From NCBI GenBank assembly GCA_963736285.1, contig CAVTOA010000003.1:62001-126000 (forward strand): DNA of 64,000 nucleotides, written 5' to 3'. This stretch comes from CAVTOA01 sp963736285 (GTDB lineage Bacteria > Actinomycetota > Actinomycetes > Mycobacteriales > QHCE01). Shown here one piece after another: positions 28,260 to 37,976 of the stretch (the stretch's first letter is position 1; every line of letters begins with the position of its first letter). A model generated the notes under the pieces. The model had not been told where the DNA came from. It did no database searches and was given only the letters and a program-made list of their open reading frames with translations. A program made the position numbers and the translations under genes.

Positions 28260-29071
28260 TCGGTCTCATCAAGAGCGAGAATCTCAAGGTATTCACCACC
28301 AAGGTGTGGTGGGCGATGCTGATCGGCCTCGTGGGATGCGTGGCGTTGGCACTGGTTGTCAACGGTGCGATCGCAGCGTCCACTTTGGACGAAAAAAGCC
28401 CCGACCAGTCGGTGCAACAGCTCGCCGCAAACATCTACACTTCCGGACAATTCTTTGGTCTCCTGTTTGCCGCGATTCTGGGCACATTGCTGGTGACCAA
28501 CGAGTTTCGCCATCAGACCGCTACCTCGACATTTCTCGCCACCCCCAAGCGGGTCAACGTCATCATTGCCAAGCTCATCACCGCCCTGAGCTGGGGGATT
28601 ATTTACGCCCTCATCGCCACTCTGTTGTCGCTGCCCGTGGGGATCATCTTCTTCAACAACGAGAACCTCGACAGTCAGCTCGCAGAGGGAGATGTGGCCA
28701 AAGCGATCTTCTTCAACTTGTTGGCTTTTGGTATCTGGGCAGTGTTCGGCATCGGCATCGGCACCTTGTTCCGCAACCAAACTGGCGCCGTGGTCACCCT
28801 GATCATCGTGTACTTCGTGACCTATATCGGAAGCGTGGTTCTGATCGGTTTGGGCAGCTATCTCGATAATCCAGCCGTGACCAGCATTTACTTCTATCTG
28901 CCTTATGGCGCAACGCAGGTCATGACCTCGGTCGACAAAGTCTCGCTGGGCGTTGGCACCGGCCAGACAGAGGGACCAGCCTGGTGGGTAGGCGCGTTTA
29001 TCGTCCTGTTGTATGGAGTGGTGGCCGCGGTAGTGGGCACCGCACTCACCAATAAGCGCGATATCAGCTGA
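28256..29071 (+). CDS. ABC-2 type transporter permease
   Basis: 271 residues with six hydrophobic helices (about 19-41, 61-80, 104-130, 147-172, 179-200 and 240-262). The first loop carries TNEFRHQTATSTFLATPKR, the amphipathic stretch that contacts the ATPase in this exporter class. It is translationally coupled to the ATP-binding gene upstream. A terminator hairpin follows after 7 bp. Confidence 0.9.
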   Translation: MIGLIKSENLKVFTTKVWWAMLIGLVGCVALALVVNGAIAASTLDEKSPDQSVQQLAANIYTSGQFFGLLFAAILGTLLVTNEFRHQTATSTFLATPKRVNVIIAKLITALSWGIIYALIATLLSLPVGIIFFNNENLDSQLAEGDVAKAIFFNLLAFGIWAVFGIGIGTLFRNQTGAVVTLIIVYFVTYIGSVVLIGLGSYLDNPAVTSIYFYLPYGATQVMTSVDKVSLGVGTGQTEGPAWWVGAFIVLLYGVVAAVVGTALTNKRDIS

Positions 29072-29078
29072 ACCATTA

Positions 29079-29115
29079 GGGGGCTCTCGTCGGCGGATGA
29101 CCTGCGAGAGCCCCC
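29079..29115 (+). terminator. Terminator of the ABC operon
   Basis: GGGGGCTCTCG (29079-29089) pairs with CGAGAGCCCCC (29105-29115): an 11-bp GC-rich stem with a 15-nt loop directly after the permease stop. Confidence 0.75.
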
Positions 29116-29124
29116 GTGGGCACC

Positions 29125-29179
29125 GATTTGGCGATTTCGTTTGGCGATTTGGCGATTTCGTTTGGCGATTTGGCGATTT
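29125..29179. repeat. 21-bp tandem repeat upstream of AlbA_2 gene
   Basis: GATTTGGCGATTTCGTTTGGC occurs at 29125-29145 and 29146-29166, with a partial third copy to 29179. Each unit holds GATTTGGCGATTT as an inner half repeat. It ends 18 bp before the start codon of the AlbA_2/winged-helix gene, in the promoter/leader, so it may be a repeated operator. Confidence 0.85.
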
Positions 29180-29197
29180 AATTTATAAGTTTGCCTA

Positions 29198-30688
29198 ATG
29201 AATGCGACCAGCCTTTCCAAGCTCGTCTCAGATCTGCGCCGCGAGGGGAACGACTTCCCTAATGTCGAGGTCAAAAGGGCTCACCGTGAGCTCCCCCACA
29301 ATGTCGCGACCACGCTCTCCGCATTCGCCAATACACCTGGCGGCGGCACGCTGATATTTGGACTCGACGAAAGTCAACATTTTGTTCCCGTCGGAGTCGC
29401 TGACCCGGCGAAGCTCAAGAGTGCGCTGGCCTCTTGCGCCCGACAAGCAGTAGAGCCACCAGTAACTTTCGACACAAAAACCCTCCAGCTCGAAAACGTA
29501 CCCATTGTTGTCGCGACAATCCACGAGCTCCCGAGCACCGCAAAGCCGTGTCGGGTGCGCTCCACTCGTCGCGCATATCTCCGCGCGTACGACGGTGATT
29601 TTTCACTTTCTAGCGCTGAAGAACAGGCATTTTTAGCCAACCGCGAAGTTCCTCGATTTGATCAAACGCCAGTCACAGAGGCACAGCTTGACGATCTCGA
29701 CCCCGCCCTTGTTAACGACTACATTGGACAGTGCCGTATTGGCTCCACTAGTTTGGCGCGTTTTACTGATGCGGAGATCCTGCATAGAACGGGCGTAACT
29801 ATTGGAAGCGAGCCAATTCCTAGTACAGCCGGTCTATTGTCGCTGGGAAGATACCCTCAACAGTTCTTCCCTAATCTCGTCATCCAAGCGAGCATGACGC
29901 CTGGTCAAAACGACCAATCGGGAATCAGAGCTACCGACACCCACAAATTCGACGGCCCCATTCCGTCGATGTTGGACGACGCCTTGCGCTGGGTCATGCG
30001 TAATAGCCGAACCCGACTCCGGGCGGGGAGCGATGGGCATCTCTACGACGAGCCCGAGTATCCAGCTGAGGCTGTACGCGAACTTCTCTCCAACGCACTG
30101 GTGCATAGAGATCTCGGGCAGTACGCGCTTACACAACCGATCACCCTCAAAATCACTCCGCAGCATGTGACTCTGTCGAACCCCGGCGGATTGTGGGGAC
30201 TCACCGTCGAACGACTTGGGAAAGTAGGCGTGACGTCCGCGCGCAATGGATGGCTATTGCGTATCTGCCAGAATGTTCGCTTTGGGTCGGAGCAGCGGGT
30301 CGTCGAGGCTCTAGCCACTGGGATCCCCACCGTGATGGCTACCACCGCAGCGGCAGGTAACGCACCACCTCGTTTCTATGACCAAGGAATCCGCTTCACC
30401 GTTCACCTGCCCAGCGCGGCCGTTGCGACCGATCAACCTCCTTCTGCCGTACCGCCCGCTCGCGATAAGTCCAGCAATCGGGAGCGGAACGCCAAACTCA
30501 TCCTCACCGCGCTCCAAGAACGTCCCGCAACTCTGGCTGAAATAGCACAACAGACGAGCTTGACAGAAAGACAAACGCGCTATGCGTTGGAATTACTCGG
30601 AGAGCAACGACGGGTCAGGCTTCGCGGCGGAAAAGGTAAGAAGTCTCTCTACGAAGTCAGCACCAATCAACAGGGGCTTCTGAGCTGA
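29198..30688 (+). CDS. AlbA_2 (Schlafen-like) ATP-binding regulator
   Basis: 496 residues. Residues about 15-130 match the AlbA_2 domain: FPNVEVKRAHRELPHNVAT, then LSAFANTPGGGTLIFGLDE and later RAYLRAYDGDF. Residues about 275-410 look like an ATP-binding C-terminal half of the ATP-dependent-helicase/regulator type, with EYPAEAVRELLSNALVHRDL. Residues about 425-490 form a winged helix (ATLAEIAQQTSLTERQTRYA). Proteins of this layout act as transcription regulators and turn up in accessory and defence neighbourhoods. It has its own promoter region with a 21-bp repeat array and no co-directional partner. Confidence 0.8.
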   Translation: MNATSLSKLVSDLRREGNDFPNVEVKRAHRELPHNVATTLSAFANTPGGGTLIFGLDESQHFVPVGVADPAKLKSALASCARQAVEPPVTFDTKTLQLENVPIVVATIHELPSTAKPCRVRSTRRAYLRAYDGDFSLSSAEEQAFLANREVPRFDQTPVTEAQLDDLDPALVNDYIGQCRIGSTSLARFTDAEILHRTGVTIGSEPIPSTAGLLSLGRYPQQFFPNLVIQASMTPGQNDQSGIRATDTHKFDGPIPSMLDDALRWVMRNSRTRLRAGSDGHLYDEPEYPAEAVRELLSNALVHRDLGQYALTQPITLKITPQHVTLSNPGGLWGLTVERLGKVGVTSARNGWLLRICQNVRFGSEQRVVEALATGIPTVMATTAAAGNAPPRFYDQGIRFTVHLPSAAVATDQPPSAVPPARDKSSNRERNAKLILTALQERPATLAEIAQQTSLTERQTRYALELLGEQRRVRLRGGKGKKSLYEVSTNQQGLLS

Positions 30689-30833
30689 CCGGCGAGATCT
30701 TGGCAACCTTACGGGGATCCGGTGGCCGGGTATCGGGGGAAGCTACGGCCAAGTAATCTGGAGGAGCAAGGTAAGCCATTTTAACTGTGGCCAAATTCAT
30801 CCCTAAGCTCACCAGAAGAGGCGCGATCCGACC

Positions 30834-33800
30834 GTGTCGACGCAACAAAGCTCGTCCACGAGCACAGAGGGCTCTGCCGAGAGCCAAACCGCAACAGCAG
30901 CCAACTTTGGGCCCAACGAATGGCTCGTCGATGATATGTACCAAAAATATCTCGAAGACCCTGACAGCGTTGATTCCGCTTGGCACGAATTTTTCGCCGA
31001 TTACAAGCCCGCTCCTTCCGATACTGAAGCGACGTCCAACGGCGCTGCCACGCAGGGCACCGCAGCGGCTAGCCCCACCATTACTGCCTCCACCGCTACC
31101 GCAAGTAATGGCGGTAACGGCGCTCACATAGCCGCCACCACATCCGCACCGGCGAAGACGTCACCAGCTCAGACCGCCCCCAAGCCAGCGACGACGGCCA
31201 CTCCTCCAGCGGGCGAGACCCACACCACTAAATTGCGTGGTTCTGCGGCCCGCATCGTGGCCAACATGGACGCTTCACTGGCTGTTCCGACCGCAACGAG
31301 TGTGCGTGCGGTTCCCGCCAAGTTGTTGGCCGACAACCGAATCGTCATCAACAACCATCTCAAGCGGACGCGCAGCGGCAAGGTCAGCTTTACCCATCTC
31401 ATCGGTTACGCGTTGGCTAAAGCGGTAGCCGAGTTCCCGGAGATGAACCACTCTTTTACCGTTGTCGATGGCAAACCCGCGTTGGCGACACCAGAGCACG
31501 TCAACATCGGGTTGGCGATCGACCTTAAGGCAGCCAACGGTTCGCGTTCGCTGGTCGTTGCCAGCATCAAGGCCGCCGAGACGATGAACTTCTCTCAGTT
31601 CTTGGCCGCCTACGAAGACATCGTGCGCAAAGCACGTCACAATAAACTTACGGCAGACGACTTCGCCGGCACGACCATCAGCCTCACCAACCCGGGCACG
31701 ATCGGCACCGTCCACTCTGTACCCCGGCTCATGCGGGGTCAGGGCACAATCGTCGGCGTCGGTGCGATGGAGTATCCAGCGGAGTACTCCGGTATGTCAG
31801 AAGACGCGCTCGCAGAGCTCGGCATCAGCAAAACCATCACGCTGACCTCTACTTACGACCATCGCATCATCCAGGGCGCGCAGTCCGGAGAGTTCCTTAA
31901 GCGCATGCATCAGCTGCTCTTGGGTGAGGATGGTTTCTACGACGAGATCTTCACATCGCTGCGGTTGCCGTACGAGCCCATTCGTTGGACTCGGGATGTC
32001 GCGGTGCACGGCGATGGAGCTATCGACAAAAACGCCCGTGTGCAAGAGCTGATCAACGCCTACCGGGTCGGCGGCCACCTGATGGCCGACACTGATCCGC
32101 TGGAATACCAACAGCGTCGCCACCCCGATCTCGACATCCTCCAACATGGACTCACTCTGTGGGATCTCGATCGGTACTTCCCAGTCGGCGGATTCGGTGG
32201 CAAGCACCGGATGAAGCTGCGGGACATCCTCGGGGTACTGCGCGATTCTTACTGCCGTCGAGTGGGTGTGGAGTACATGCACATCACCGACCCTGAAGAA
32301 CGCGCATGGATTCAGCAACGCGTCGAGGTCAAACACGAAAATCCCAGCGCGGACGAGCAGAAGCAAATCTTGGCCAAGCTCAATGCTGCCGAGGCGTTCG
32401 AGACATTCCTGCACACTAAGTATGTCGGGCAGAAGCGGTTCTCGCTGGAAGGCGGCGAGGCGGTCATTCCACTGCTCGACGAGGTAATCGAAGCGGCGGC
32501 CGAAGATTCACTGGACGAGACCGTCATCGGCATGGCCCACCGTGGTCGTCTTAATGTGCTCGCCAACGTGGTGGGCAAGCCGTACGAAAAAATCTTTGGC
32601 GAGTTCGAGGGCAACATCAGCCCAGCCACGACACACGGTTCTGGCGACGTCAAATACCACTTGGGTGCGGAGTCGAGGGTCACGACGCCAGATGGCAAGC
32701 AGATCACGGTGTCGCTGACCTCAAACCCCAGCCACCTCGAGGCGGTTGACCCGGTCGTGGAGGGCATCGCCCGGGCTAAGCAGGACCTCATCGACAAGGG
32801 CGAGCGCGGATTCACCGTGCTGCCCATCTTGATCCACGGCGACGCATCCATGGCTGGCCAAGGTGTGGTTGCCGAGACTCTCAACTTGTCGCAGCTGCGC
32901 GGCTACCGCACGGGCGGCACCGTGCATGTGGTCATCAACAACCAGGTGGGCTTTACCACCGCGCCCGAGTATTCGCGCTCCACTGTCTACTGCACCGACA
33001 TCGCGCGCACCGTGCAGGCGCCTATCTTCCATGTCAACGGCGACGACCCGGAGGCATGTGTGCAGGTGGCGCGGCTGGCGTTTGAATACCGGCAAGCGTT
33101 CAACAAGGATGTCGTCATCGACATGGTCTGCTACCGCCGGCGCGGTCATAACGAGGGCGATGACCCTTCGATGACCAACCCGCAGATGTACGCGATCATC
33201 GACACCAAGCGCAGCGTCCGCAAGCTCTACACCGAGGCGCTGGTCGCCCGCGGCGACCTCACGCTAGAGGAAGCCGAGGCCGCCCTGCGCGACTTCCAAG
33301 AGCGGCTCGAGCATGTCTTCCGGGTTACTAAAGACGCTCGTTCTGAGCCGCATGTGCCGGCCCGCATCCAGGCTCCTTCAGCGGACAAGGTCGACACCGC
33401 TATCAGCCTGGACATGGTCCATCGCATCGGTGACGCACATGTTTCTTGGCCGGAAGGCTTCACTCCCCATCCGCGAATCAAGCCGCAGATGGAAAAGCGC
33501 CAGAAGATGTCCCGCGAGGGCAACATCGACTGGGGTTTCGGAGAAATCCTGGCGTTTGGCTCTCTGGTCGCCGAGGGCAAAGCAGTGCGCTTGGCGGGGC
33601 AAGACAGCCGACGCGGCACGTTTGTACAGCGTCACTCGGTCATCTTCGACCACGCCAGCGGCGAGGAGTACACGCCACTGAACAACGTGAATACCGCCGA
33701 CTCCTCGCCGGCTCGATTCTGGGTTTACGACTCACTGCTGAGTGAGTTTGCCGCGATGGGCTTCGAGTATGGCTACTCGTTGGCTAACCCCGAAGCCCTC

Positions 33801-34577
33801 GTGGTGTGGGAGGCGCAATTCGGCGACTTCGCCAATGGCGCTCAATCGGTGGTCGATGAGTTCATCTCTTCCGGTGAGGCAAAGTGGGGGCAGAAGTCTG
33901 GCGTAGTGCTGCTGCTGCCGCACGGTTACGAAGGGCAGGGTCCCGACCACTCGTCTGGCCGCATCGAACGGCACCTGCAGCTGTGTGCCGAAGACAACAT
34001 GACGGTGGCTAACTGCACCACACCGGCGAACTACTTCCACTTGTTGCGCCAGCAGGCGTTGTCTCCGGAGCATCGTCCGCTCGTGGTGTTCACGCCCAAG
34101 TCGCTGTTGCGGCACAAGCTGGCGGTCTCGCCGGTGGAAGACTTCACTTCCGGCGGTTTCCAGCCGGTGCTGAGCGATCCTGGTATTGGCGGTCAGCCGC
34201 TCGATCCAGCGAACGTCCGGCGGGTGCTCTTCTGTTCGGGCAAGGTCTACTACGACCTGCTGACCGCGCGGGAACAACGGGGCATCACCGATGCCGCGAT
34301 CGTGCGCATCGAGCAGCTCTTCCCGCTGCCCATCGCCGAGGTCAATGCCACGTTGGCGCGGTATCCCAACGCTGTCGATCACGTATGGGTACAGGAGGAG
34401 CCGGCCAACCAGGGTGCCTGGAGCTTCATCGCGCTGAATCTGTTGGAGCACCTCGAGGGCGTTCGCCTGCGTCGGATTTCGCGTCGCGCGGCGGCCAGTC
34501 CAGCGGTTGGATCACACAAGGTGCACGAGCTTGAGCAGGCCAGCTTGGTAGAGGCGGCCCTACCGCAGTCGCAGTAG
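30834..34577 (+). CDS. kgd: Multifunctional 2-oxoglutarate decarboxylase/dehydrogenase E1-E2
   Basis: 1247 residues from GTG 30834, the usual length for actinobacterial Kgd. The N-terminal segment NEWLVDDMYQKYLEDPDSVD is the E1 docking helix. An Ala/Thr/Ser-rich linker spans about residues 60-125. The succinyltransferase-like domain (about 125-360) has the DHRIIQGAQSG active-site motif. The thiamine diphosphate E1 part follows, with GMAHRGRLNVLANVVGKP, GDASMAGQGVVAETLNLS, VNGDDPEACVQVAR and RRRGHNEGDDP. It links the TCA cycle to glutamate metabolism, classically under control of a GarA-type FHA protein. A strong terminator follows. Confidence 0.96.
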   Translation: MSTQQSSSTSTEGSAESQTATAANFGPNEWLVDDMYQKYLEDPDSVDSAWHEFFADYKPAPSDTEATSNGAATQGTAAASPTITASTATASNGGNGAHIAATTSAPAKTSPAQTAPKPATTATPPAGETHTTKLRGSAARIVANMDASLAVPTATSVRAVPAKLLADNRIVINNHLKRTRSGKVSFTHLIGYALAKAVAEFPEMNHSFTVVDGKPALATPEHVNIGLAIDLKAANGSRSLVVASIKAAETMNFSQFLAAYEDIVRKARHNKLTADDFAGTTISLTNPGTIGTVHSVPRLMRGQGTIVGVGAMEYPAEYSGMSEDALAELGISKTITLTSTYDHRIIQGAQSGEFLKRMHQLLLGEDGFYDEIFTSLRLPYEPIRWTRDVAVHGDGAIDKNARVQELINAYRVGGHLMADTDPLEYQQRRHPDLDILQHGLTLWDLDRYFPVGGFGGKHRMKLRDILGVLRDSYCRRVGVEYMHITDPEERAWIQQRVEVKHENPSADEQKQILAKLNAAEAFETFLHTKYVGQKRFSLEGGEAVIPLLDEVIEAAAEDSLDETVIGMAHRGRLNVLANVVGKPYEKIFGEFEGNISPATTHGSGDVKYHLGAESRVTTPDGKQITVSLTSNPSHLEAVDPVVEGIARAKQDLIDKGERGFTVLPILIHGDASMAGQGVVAETLNLSQLRGYRTGGTVHVVINNQVGFTTAPEYSRSTVYCTDIARTVQAPIFHVNGDDPEACVQVARLAFEYRQAFNKDVVIDMVCYRRRGHNEGDDPSMTNPQMYAIIDTKRSVRKLYTEALVARGDLTLEEAEAALRDFQERLEHVFRVTKDARSEPHVPARIQAPSADKVDTAISLDMVHRIGDAHVSWPEGFTPHPRIKPQMEKRQKMSREGNIDWGFGEILAFGSLVAEGKAVRLAGQDSRRGTFVQRHSVIFDHASGEEYTPLNNVNTADSSPARFWVYDSLLSEFAAMGFEYGYSLANPEALVVWEAQFGDFANGAQSVVDEFISSGEAKWGQKSGVVLLLPHGYEGQGPDHSSGRIERHLQLCAEDNMTVANCTTPANYFHLLRQQALSPEHRPLVVFTPKSLLRHKLAVSPVEDFTSGGFQPVLSDPGIGGQPLDPANVRRVLFCSGKVYYDLLTAREQRGITDAAIVRIEQLFPLPIAEVNATLARYPNAVDHVWVQEEPANQGAWSFIALNLLEHLEGVRLRRISRRAAASPAVGSHKVHELEQASLVEAALPQSQ

Positions 34578-34602
34578 TTGGTGTAGACTACCGGAACGAA
34601 AT

Positions 34603-34641
34603 CGGCCGGTCCACGTGTGCATTGGCAACGTGGACCGGCCG
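34603..34641 (+). terminator. Terminator of kgd
   Basis: CGGCCGGTCCACGT (34603-34616) pairs perfectly with ACGTGGACCGGCCG (34628-34641): a 14-bp stem with an 11-nt loop, followed by CTTCTGTTGCTT. Confidence 0.85.
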
Positions 34642-34663
34642 CTTCTGTTGCTTAAGCCATGGA

Positions 34664-35522
34664 CTAGTGCTGCGGGGCCTCACGTGCGGGTTCCCGGTAC
34701 AGCTCGTCCAATCCGACGAGCAATGACCCGTCGCGCTGGGCCGTGGCCCGTAGATCGTCGGTGAAGCCGGCACCGCTGTAGCAGGCGAGCATCGTTTGGC
34801 TTACATCCCAACCCGCCGACGAGAGCAGCTCCCGTGCCCGCGTAAGCCGTTGCACATGGCTTACGCCCATCACGCGGCCCCACTTGACGTCACCCAGTGA
34901 CAGAATTTTTTGCTTTCCGGCATCAGACTCGCTGAGCACCACCACATCAATGTCAAGACTGGTGCGGTGAGCGGCATCGTTGACCACACCGTGGCCGACG
35001 TCGCTAGGTATTCCGCCGAGAACCTCGTGGCTGGCAAAGTCGCGGACAAACGTCCGACACAGTTCTTCATAGTGTGGTCCGATCACGTTTCCGACAAACC
35101 GTTCCTGACTCTGCTTCCATACTTCATCGCTGCGGCGGCGCTCCAAGTCTGTCCAGCGTGGACGCATAATTGCTTGGTAGAAACCGATAAACGATTGCAG
35201 TTGGTTTGGCGACAGGTAGATCGAGAAGGGCATCTACCGCCTCCATCCAGCTTCCAAAGTGGAGTGGCGATGACATATCCATATGAGACGCGATTGCGGC
35301 ACCCAACCGCTGCAGAGATTCCGCACACGTCGCCTCCTGCGCGCCAAAATAAAGACCACCCGTCGCGCCACATAGGCCGTCCAGAAGAAATGTCTTGCCT
35401 TGTCGACGCCGACCAGAGACAACGCCAAGCGTAGGGCACTGGGTGGGATCGGTGAAAAATGCCAACAAGTCGGCCCATTCATCGTCCCGGTCGAACATGT
35501 CGCTGGGTTTTTCGAATTCCAC
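34664..35522 (-). pseudogene. AAA ATPase/DUF234 pseudogene, middle deleted
   Basis: The start (MEFEKPSDMFDRDDEWADLL) leads into a P-loop ATPase of the archaeal-ATPase type with Walker A VVSGRRRQGKTFLLDG. Near 35240 the sequence changes frame and jumps straight to the C-terminal DUF234 nuclease-like domain (SFIGFYQAIMRPRWTDLE, IGPHYEELCRTFVRD, and DIDVVVLSE then LGDVKWG). The Walker B and sensor region, roughly 200 residues in full-length relatives, is gone. It is therefore a dead gene made by internal deletion plus frameshift. Such proteins are common, mobile and of unclear role. Confidence 0.75.
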
Positions 35523-35572
35523 GTCTGGAATACAGAACTCAAGTTCTCAGAAGTCGAGTTCTATATTCCAGA
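35523..35572. promoter_or_regulatory. Near-perfect 18-bp inverted repeat
   Basis: 35523-35540 and 35555-35572 are complementary at 17 of 18 positions (GTCTGGAATA...GAACTC type arms) with a 14-nt spacer. It directly abuts the start codon of the ATPase pseudogene and lies 15 bp after the end of the dehydrogenase gene, so it may be an operator or the dehydrogenase terminator. Confidence 0.55.
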
Positions 35573-35587
35573 CACCATGGACGGCGG

Positions 35588-36556
35588 CTAAAGCTCCAGC
35601 ACCACTTTGCCGAAGGCGGCGCCGCCGGCCAGCCGAGCAAAGGCGCGCGGTGCTTCGGTCAATGGATACACCGAATCGATCACCGGGCGAATATCGTGCT
35701 GCACAAGTAATTGTGCGAGCGCCTTTAGCTCGTCGCGCGTGCCCATGGTCGACCCAATCAGCTCTAACTGCGAGAAGAAGACCCGGCGTAAGTTGACGGT
35801 TGGTAGATACCCACTTGTGGCACCAGCGATCACCACGCGTCCGCCGGGTTTGGCGCATTTTAGGGAATGGTCCAATGTGGCCGCTCCCACGGTCTCGACC
35901 ACCACATCTACCCGTTCCGGCAGCCGTCCACCTGGCTTGATCGCGACCGCACCAAGCTCCGCCGCCCGGATTCGCTTACTCACATTGGCGCTCGTGGCAT
36001 ACACCCTCGCTCCAAGGGCACGGGCGAGCATAATGGCAGCGGTCGCTACTCCGCCACCGATGCCTTGCACCAGCACGCTACCGTCCTGTGGCAGTCGTCC
36101 GCGAGTAGTCAGCATGCGATATGCGGTGAGCCACGCGGTGGGCAGGCAAGAAGAATCCATAAAGGACAGTACCGGCGGCTTAGGAATGACGTTACGGCGA
36201 GGAACCGCCACATACTCGGCGAGCGTGCCTGGCACCCCGCCTTCAGTCAGCAGGGTTCGGTGCGCGTCTCGCGTCTCATCACCGCCGCCAGCCGACGGGT
36301 CCGCAATGACCGCATGCACAATGACCTCGTCGCCATTTGCGTCTATGCCCGCAGCGTCACACCCCAGGATCATCGGGCACTTCTCTCCGCTGAGTCCCAC
36401 CCCCCGGAGTGACCAGAGATCGTGCTGATTGACGGCGGCCGCCAGCACCTTAACGACCGTCCATCCATCCGGAGGATCTGGTGGTGGCTGGTCTCCCACC
36501 CGAAGCATGGACAACGGGTTGTCGCCGTCGACACCTGCCGCGAATACGGCTCGCAT
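35588..36556 (-). CDS. Zinc-type alcohol dehydrogenase-like/quinone oxidoreductase
   Basis: 322 residues, medium-chain dehydrogenase/reductase superfamily. The N-terminal GroES-like fold has LAAAVNQHDLWSLRGVG and the acidic GCDAAGIDANGDEVIVH. The NADPH-binding segment is VLVQGIGGGVATAAIMLARA. No structural zinc Cys cluster is visible, which fits the quinone-oxidoreductase branch. Substrate unknown. It is monocistronic as far as can be seen. Confidence 0.85.
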   Translation of the reverse strand: MRAVFAAGVDGDNPLSMLRVGDQPPPDPPDGWTVVKVLAAAVNQHDLWSLRGVGLSGEKCPMILGCDAAGIDANGDEVIVHAVIADPSAGGGDETRDAHRTLLTEGGVPGTLAEYVAVPRRNVIPKPPVLSFMDSSCLPTAWLTAYRMLTTRGRLPQDGSVLVQGIGGGVATAAIMLARALGARVYATSANVSKRIRAAELGAVAIKPGGRLPERVDVVVETVGAATLDHSLKCAKPGGRVVIAGATSGYLPTVNLRRVFFSQLELIGSTMGTRDELKALAQLLVQHDIRPVIDSVYPLTEAPRAFARLAGGAAFGKVVLEL

Positions 36557-36770
36557 TAGCCGCGACCAGCTAATGCCAGGAAACGACGCGCCACTACGGC
36601 CAGGCCGTCCGTGACCGCAACTCGAATCTTTCCTGACACCAAGGACATGTATGCCATGTTGCCCCCTCGTTCATCACGTGTACCGGCACTGATCCCGCCG
36701 CACGTCGTTGGTTTGCGAGTGCTGATTACCCCCTAGCGACCACTTTCGACACCGCACAGCGCAGCGACAA

Positions 36771-37976
36771 TCAATGCGCCGCTCGAGCGACGGCGGCGGC
36801 AACCGCGGGAGCCACTCGGGTATCCAGCGCACTGGGCAAAATGTGGTCGGGTGCGAGGTCGTGCGCCACCATTCCTGCCAGTGCCTCGGCGGCGGCAAGT
36901 TTCATCGGCTCGGTGATCGCCCGGGCTCGCACGTCGAACGCACCCTTGAACACACCGGGGAAGGCCAGCACGTTGTTGATCTGGTTTGGATAGTCACTTC
37001 TTCCGGTTGCCGCCACTGCTGCGTACCGGGCGGCAACCGCCGGGTCGACCTCTGGGTTGGGGTTAGCCATCGCAAAGATGAAGCAGTCGGGCGCCATCCT
37101 TGCCACCGCATCTTCGTCCACCGTCCCACCAGAGACACCAATGAACGCGTGAGCACCGATCAGCGCATCGGCCAGCGAGCCGGTAACTCCGCTACGGTTT
37201 GTCCGAGTAGCGAGCTCCGCCTTGACCGCGTTGAGATCCCCTCGAGACGGGTGCAGCACGCCGCGCGAGTCAGCGACGATGACATCGCCCACTCCTGCGG
37301 CGAGCAGAATGTTGGTGATCGCCACCCCGGCCGCTCCTGCTCCAGAAACAACCACTCGCAACTCACTGAGCTGCTGGTCCGTCACCACGCAGGCATTGCG
37401 AAGCGCCGCCAACGTGACGATCGCCGTGCCGTGCTGATCGTCATGGAAAACAGGAATGCTGAGCTCGTGCGCCAACCGAGCTTCGATCTCAAAGCAGCGC
37501 GGGGCGCTGATGTCTTCCAGGTTGATGCCCCCAAACGATGGGGCCAACCGCACGACCGTCTCGACAATCTCGTCCGGGTCCGTTGTGTCCAAGCAGATCG
37601 GCACGGCGTTGATGTCCGCGAAGTGCTTGAACAAAATTGCCTTGCCCTCCATGACAGGCATAGCAGCGCGAGGCCCAATGTTGCCCAGGCCAAGCACCGC
37701 GCTCCCATCAGTGACTACAGCGACAGTTCGCCCCGTCCAGGTATAGATGTTTGTCAGCTCTGGGTCAGCGGCGATAGCGCTACAGACCCTGGCCACTCCG
37801 GGCGTATACGCACGGGAAAGATCGCCACGGTCGTCAAGCGGGACAGTTGCGGTGATCGCCATCTTGCCGCCGTTGTGGGCCGCGAAGACCGCGTCGTCAG
37901 AGAGGTCGAAGGTATCGCTGGCCGTCATTGCACCAGTTGAAAAACGAGCTGTCTGGTCGACGAAGGCTGAATTCAC
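36771..37976 (-). CDS. NAD(P)-dependent malic enzyme
   Basis: About 401 residues from GTG 37976, six bases after AAGGAG; the frame extends 39 codons upstream without a better ribosome site. It decarboxylates malate to pyruvate. Motifs: SRAYTPGVARVCSAIA, VVTDGSAVLGLGNIGPRA, the metal and substrate site ISAPRCFEIE and FHDDQHGTAIVTLAA, and the NAD(P) fold VVSGAGAAGVAITNILLAAG. This is the compact bacterial type without a PTA domain. It stands between a dehydrogenase and the anti-sigma gene, transcribed away from both. Confidence 0.93.
   Translation of the reverse strand: MNSAFVDQTARFSTGAMTASDTFDLSDDAVFAAHNGGKMAITATVPLDDRGDLSRAYTPGVARVCSAIAADPELTNIYTWTGRTVAVVTDGSAVLGLGNIGPRAAMPVMEGKAILFKHFADINAVPICLDTTDPDEIVETVVRLAPSFGGINLEDISAPRCFEIEARLAHELSIPVFHDDQHGTAIVTLAALRNACVVTDQQLSELRVVVSGAGAAGVAITNILLAAGVGDVIVADSRGVLHPSRGDLNAVKAELATRTNRSGVTGSLADALIGAHAFIGVSGGTVDEDAVARMAPDCFIFAMANPNPEVDPAVAARYAAVAATGRSDYPNQINNVLAFPGVFKGAFDVRARAITEPMKLAAAEALAGMVAHDLAPDHILPSALDTRVAPAVAAAVARAAH

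Noticed and set aside
29125..29179. CRISPR-like array
   Set aside because: The repeats are directly adjacent without unique spacers and there are no cas genes; this is a tandem repeat.
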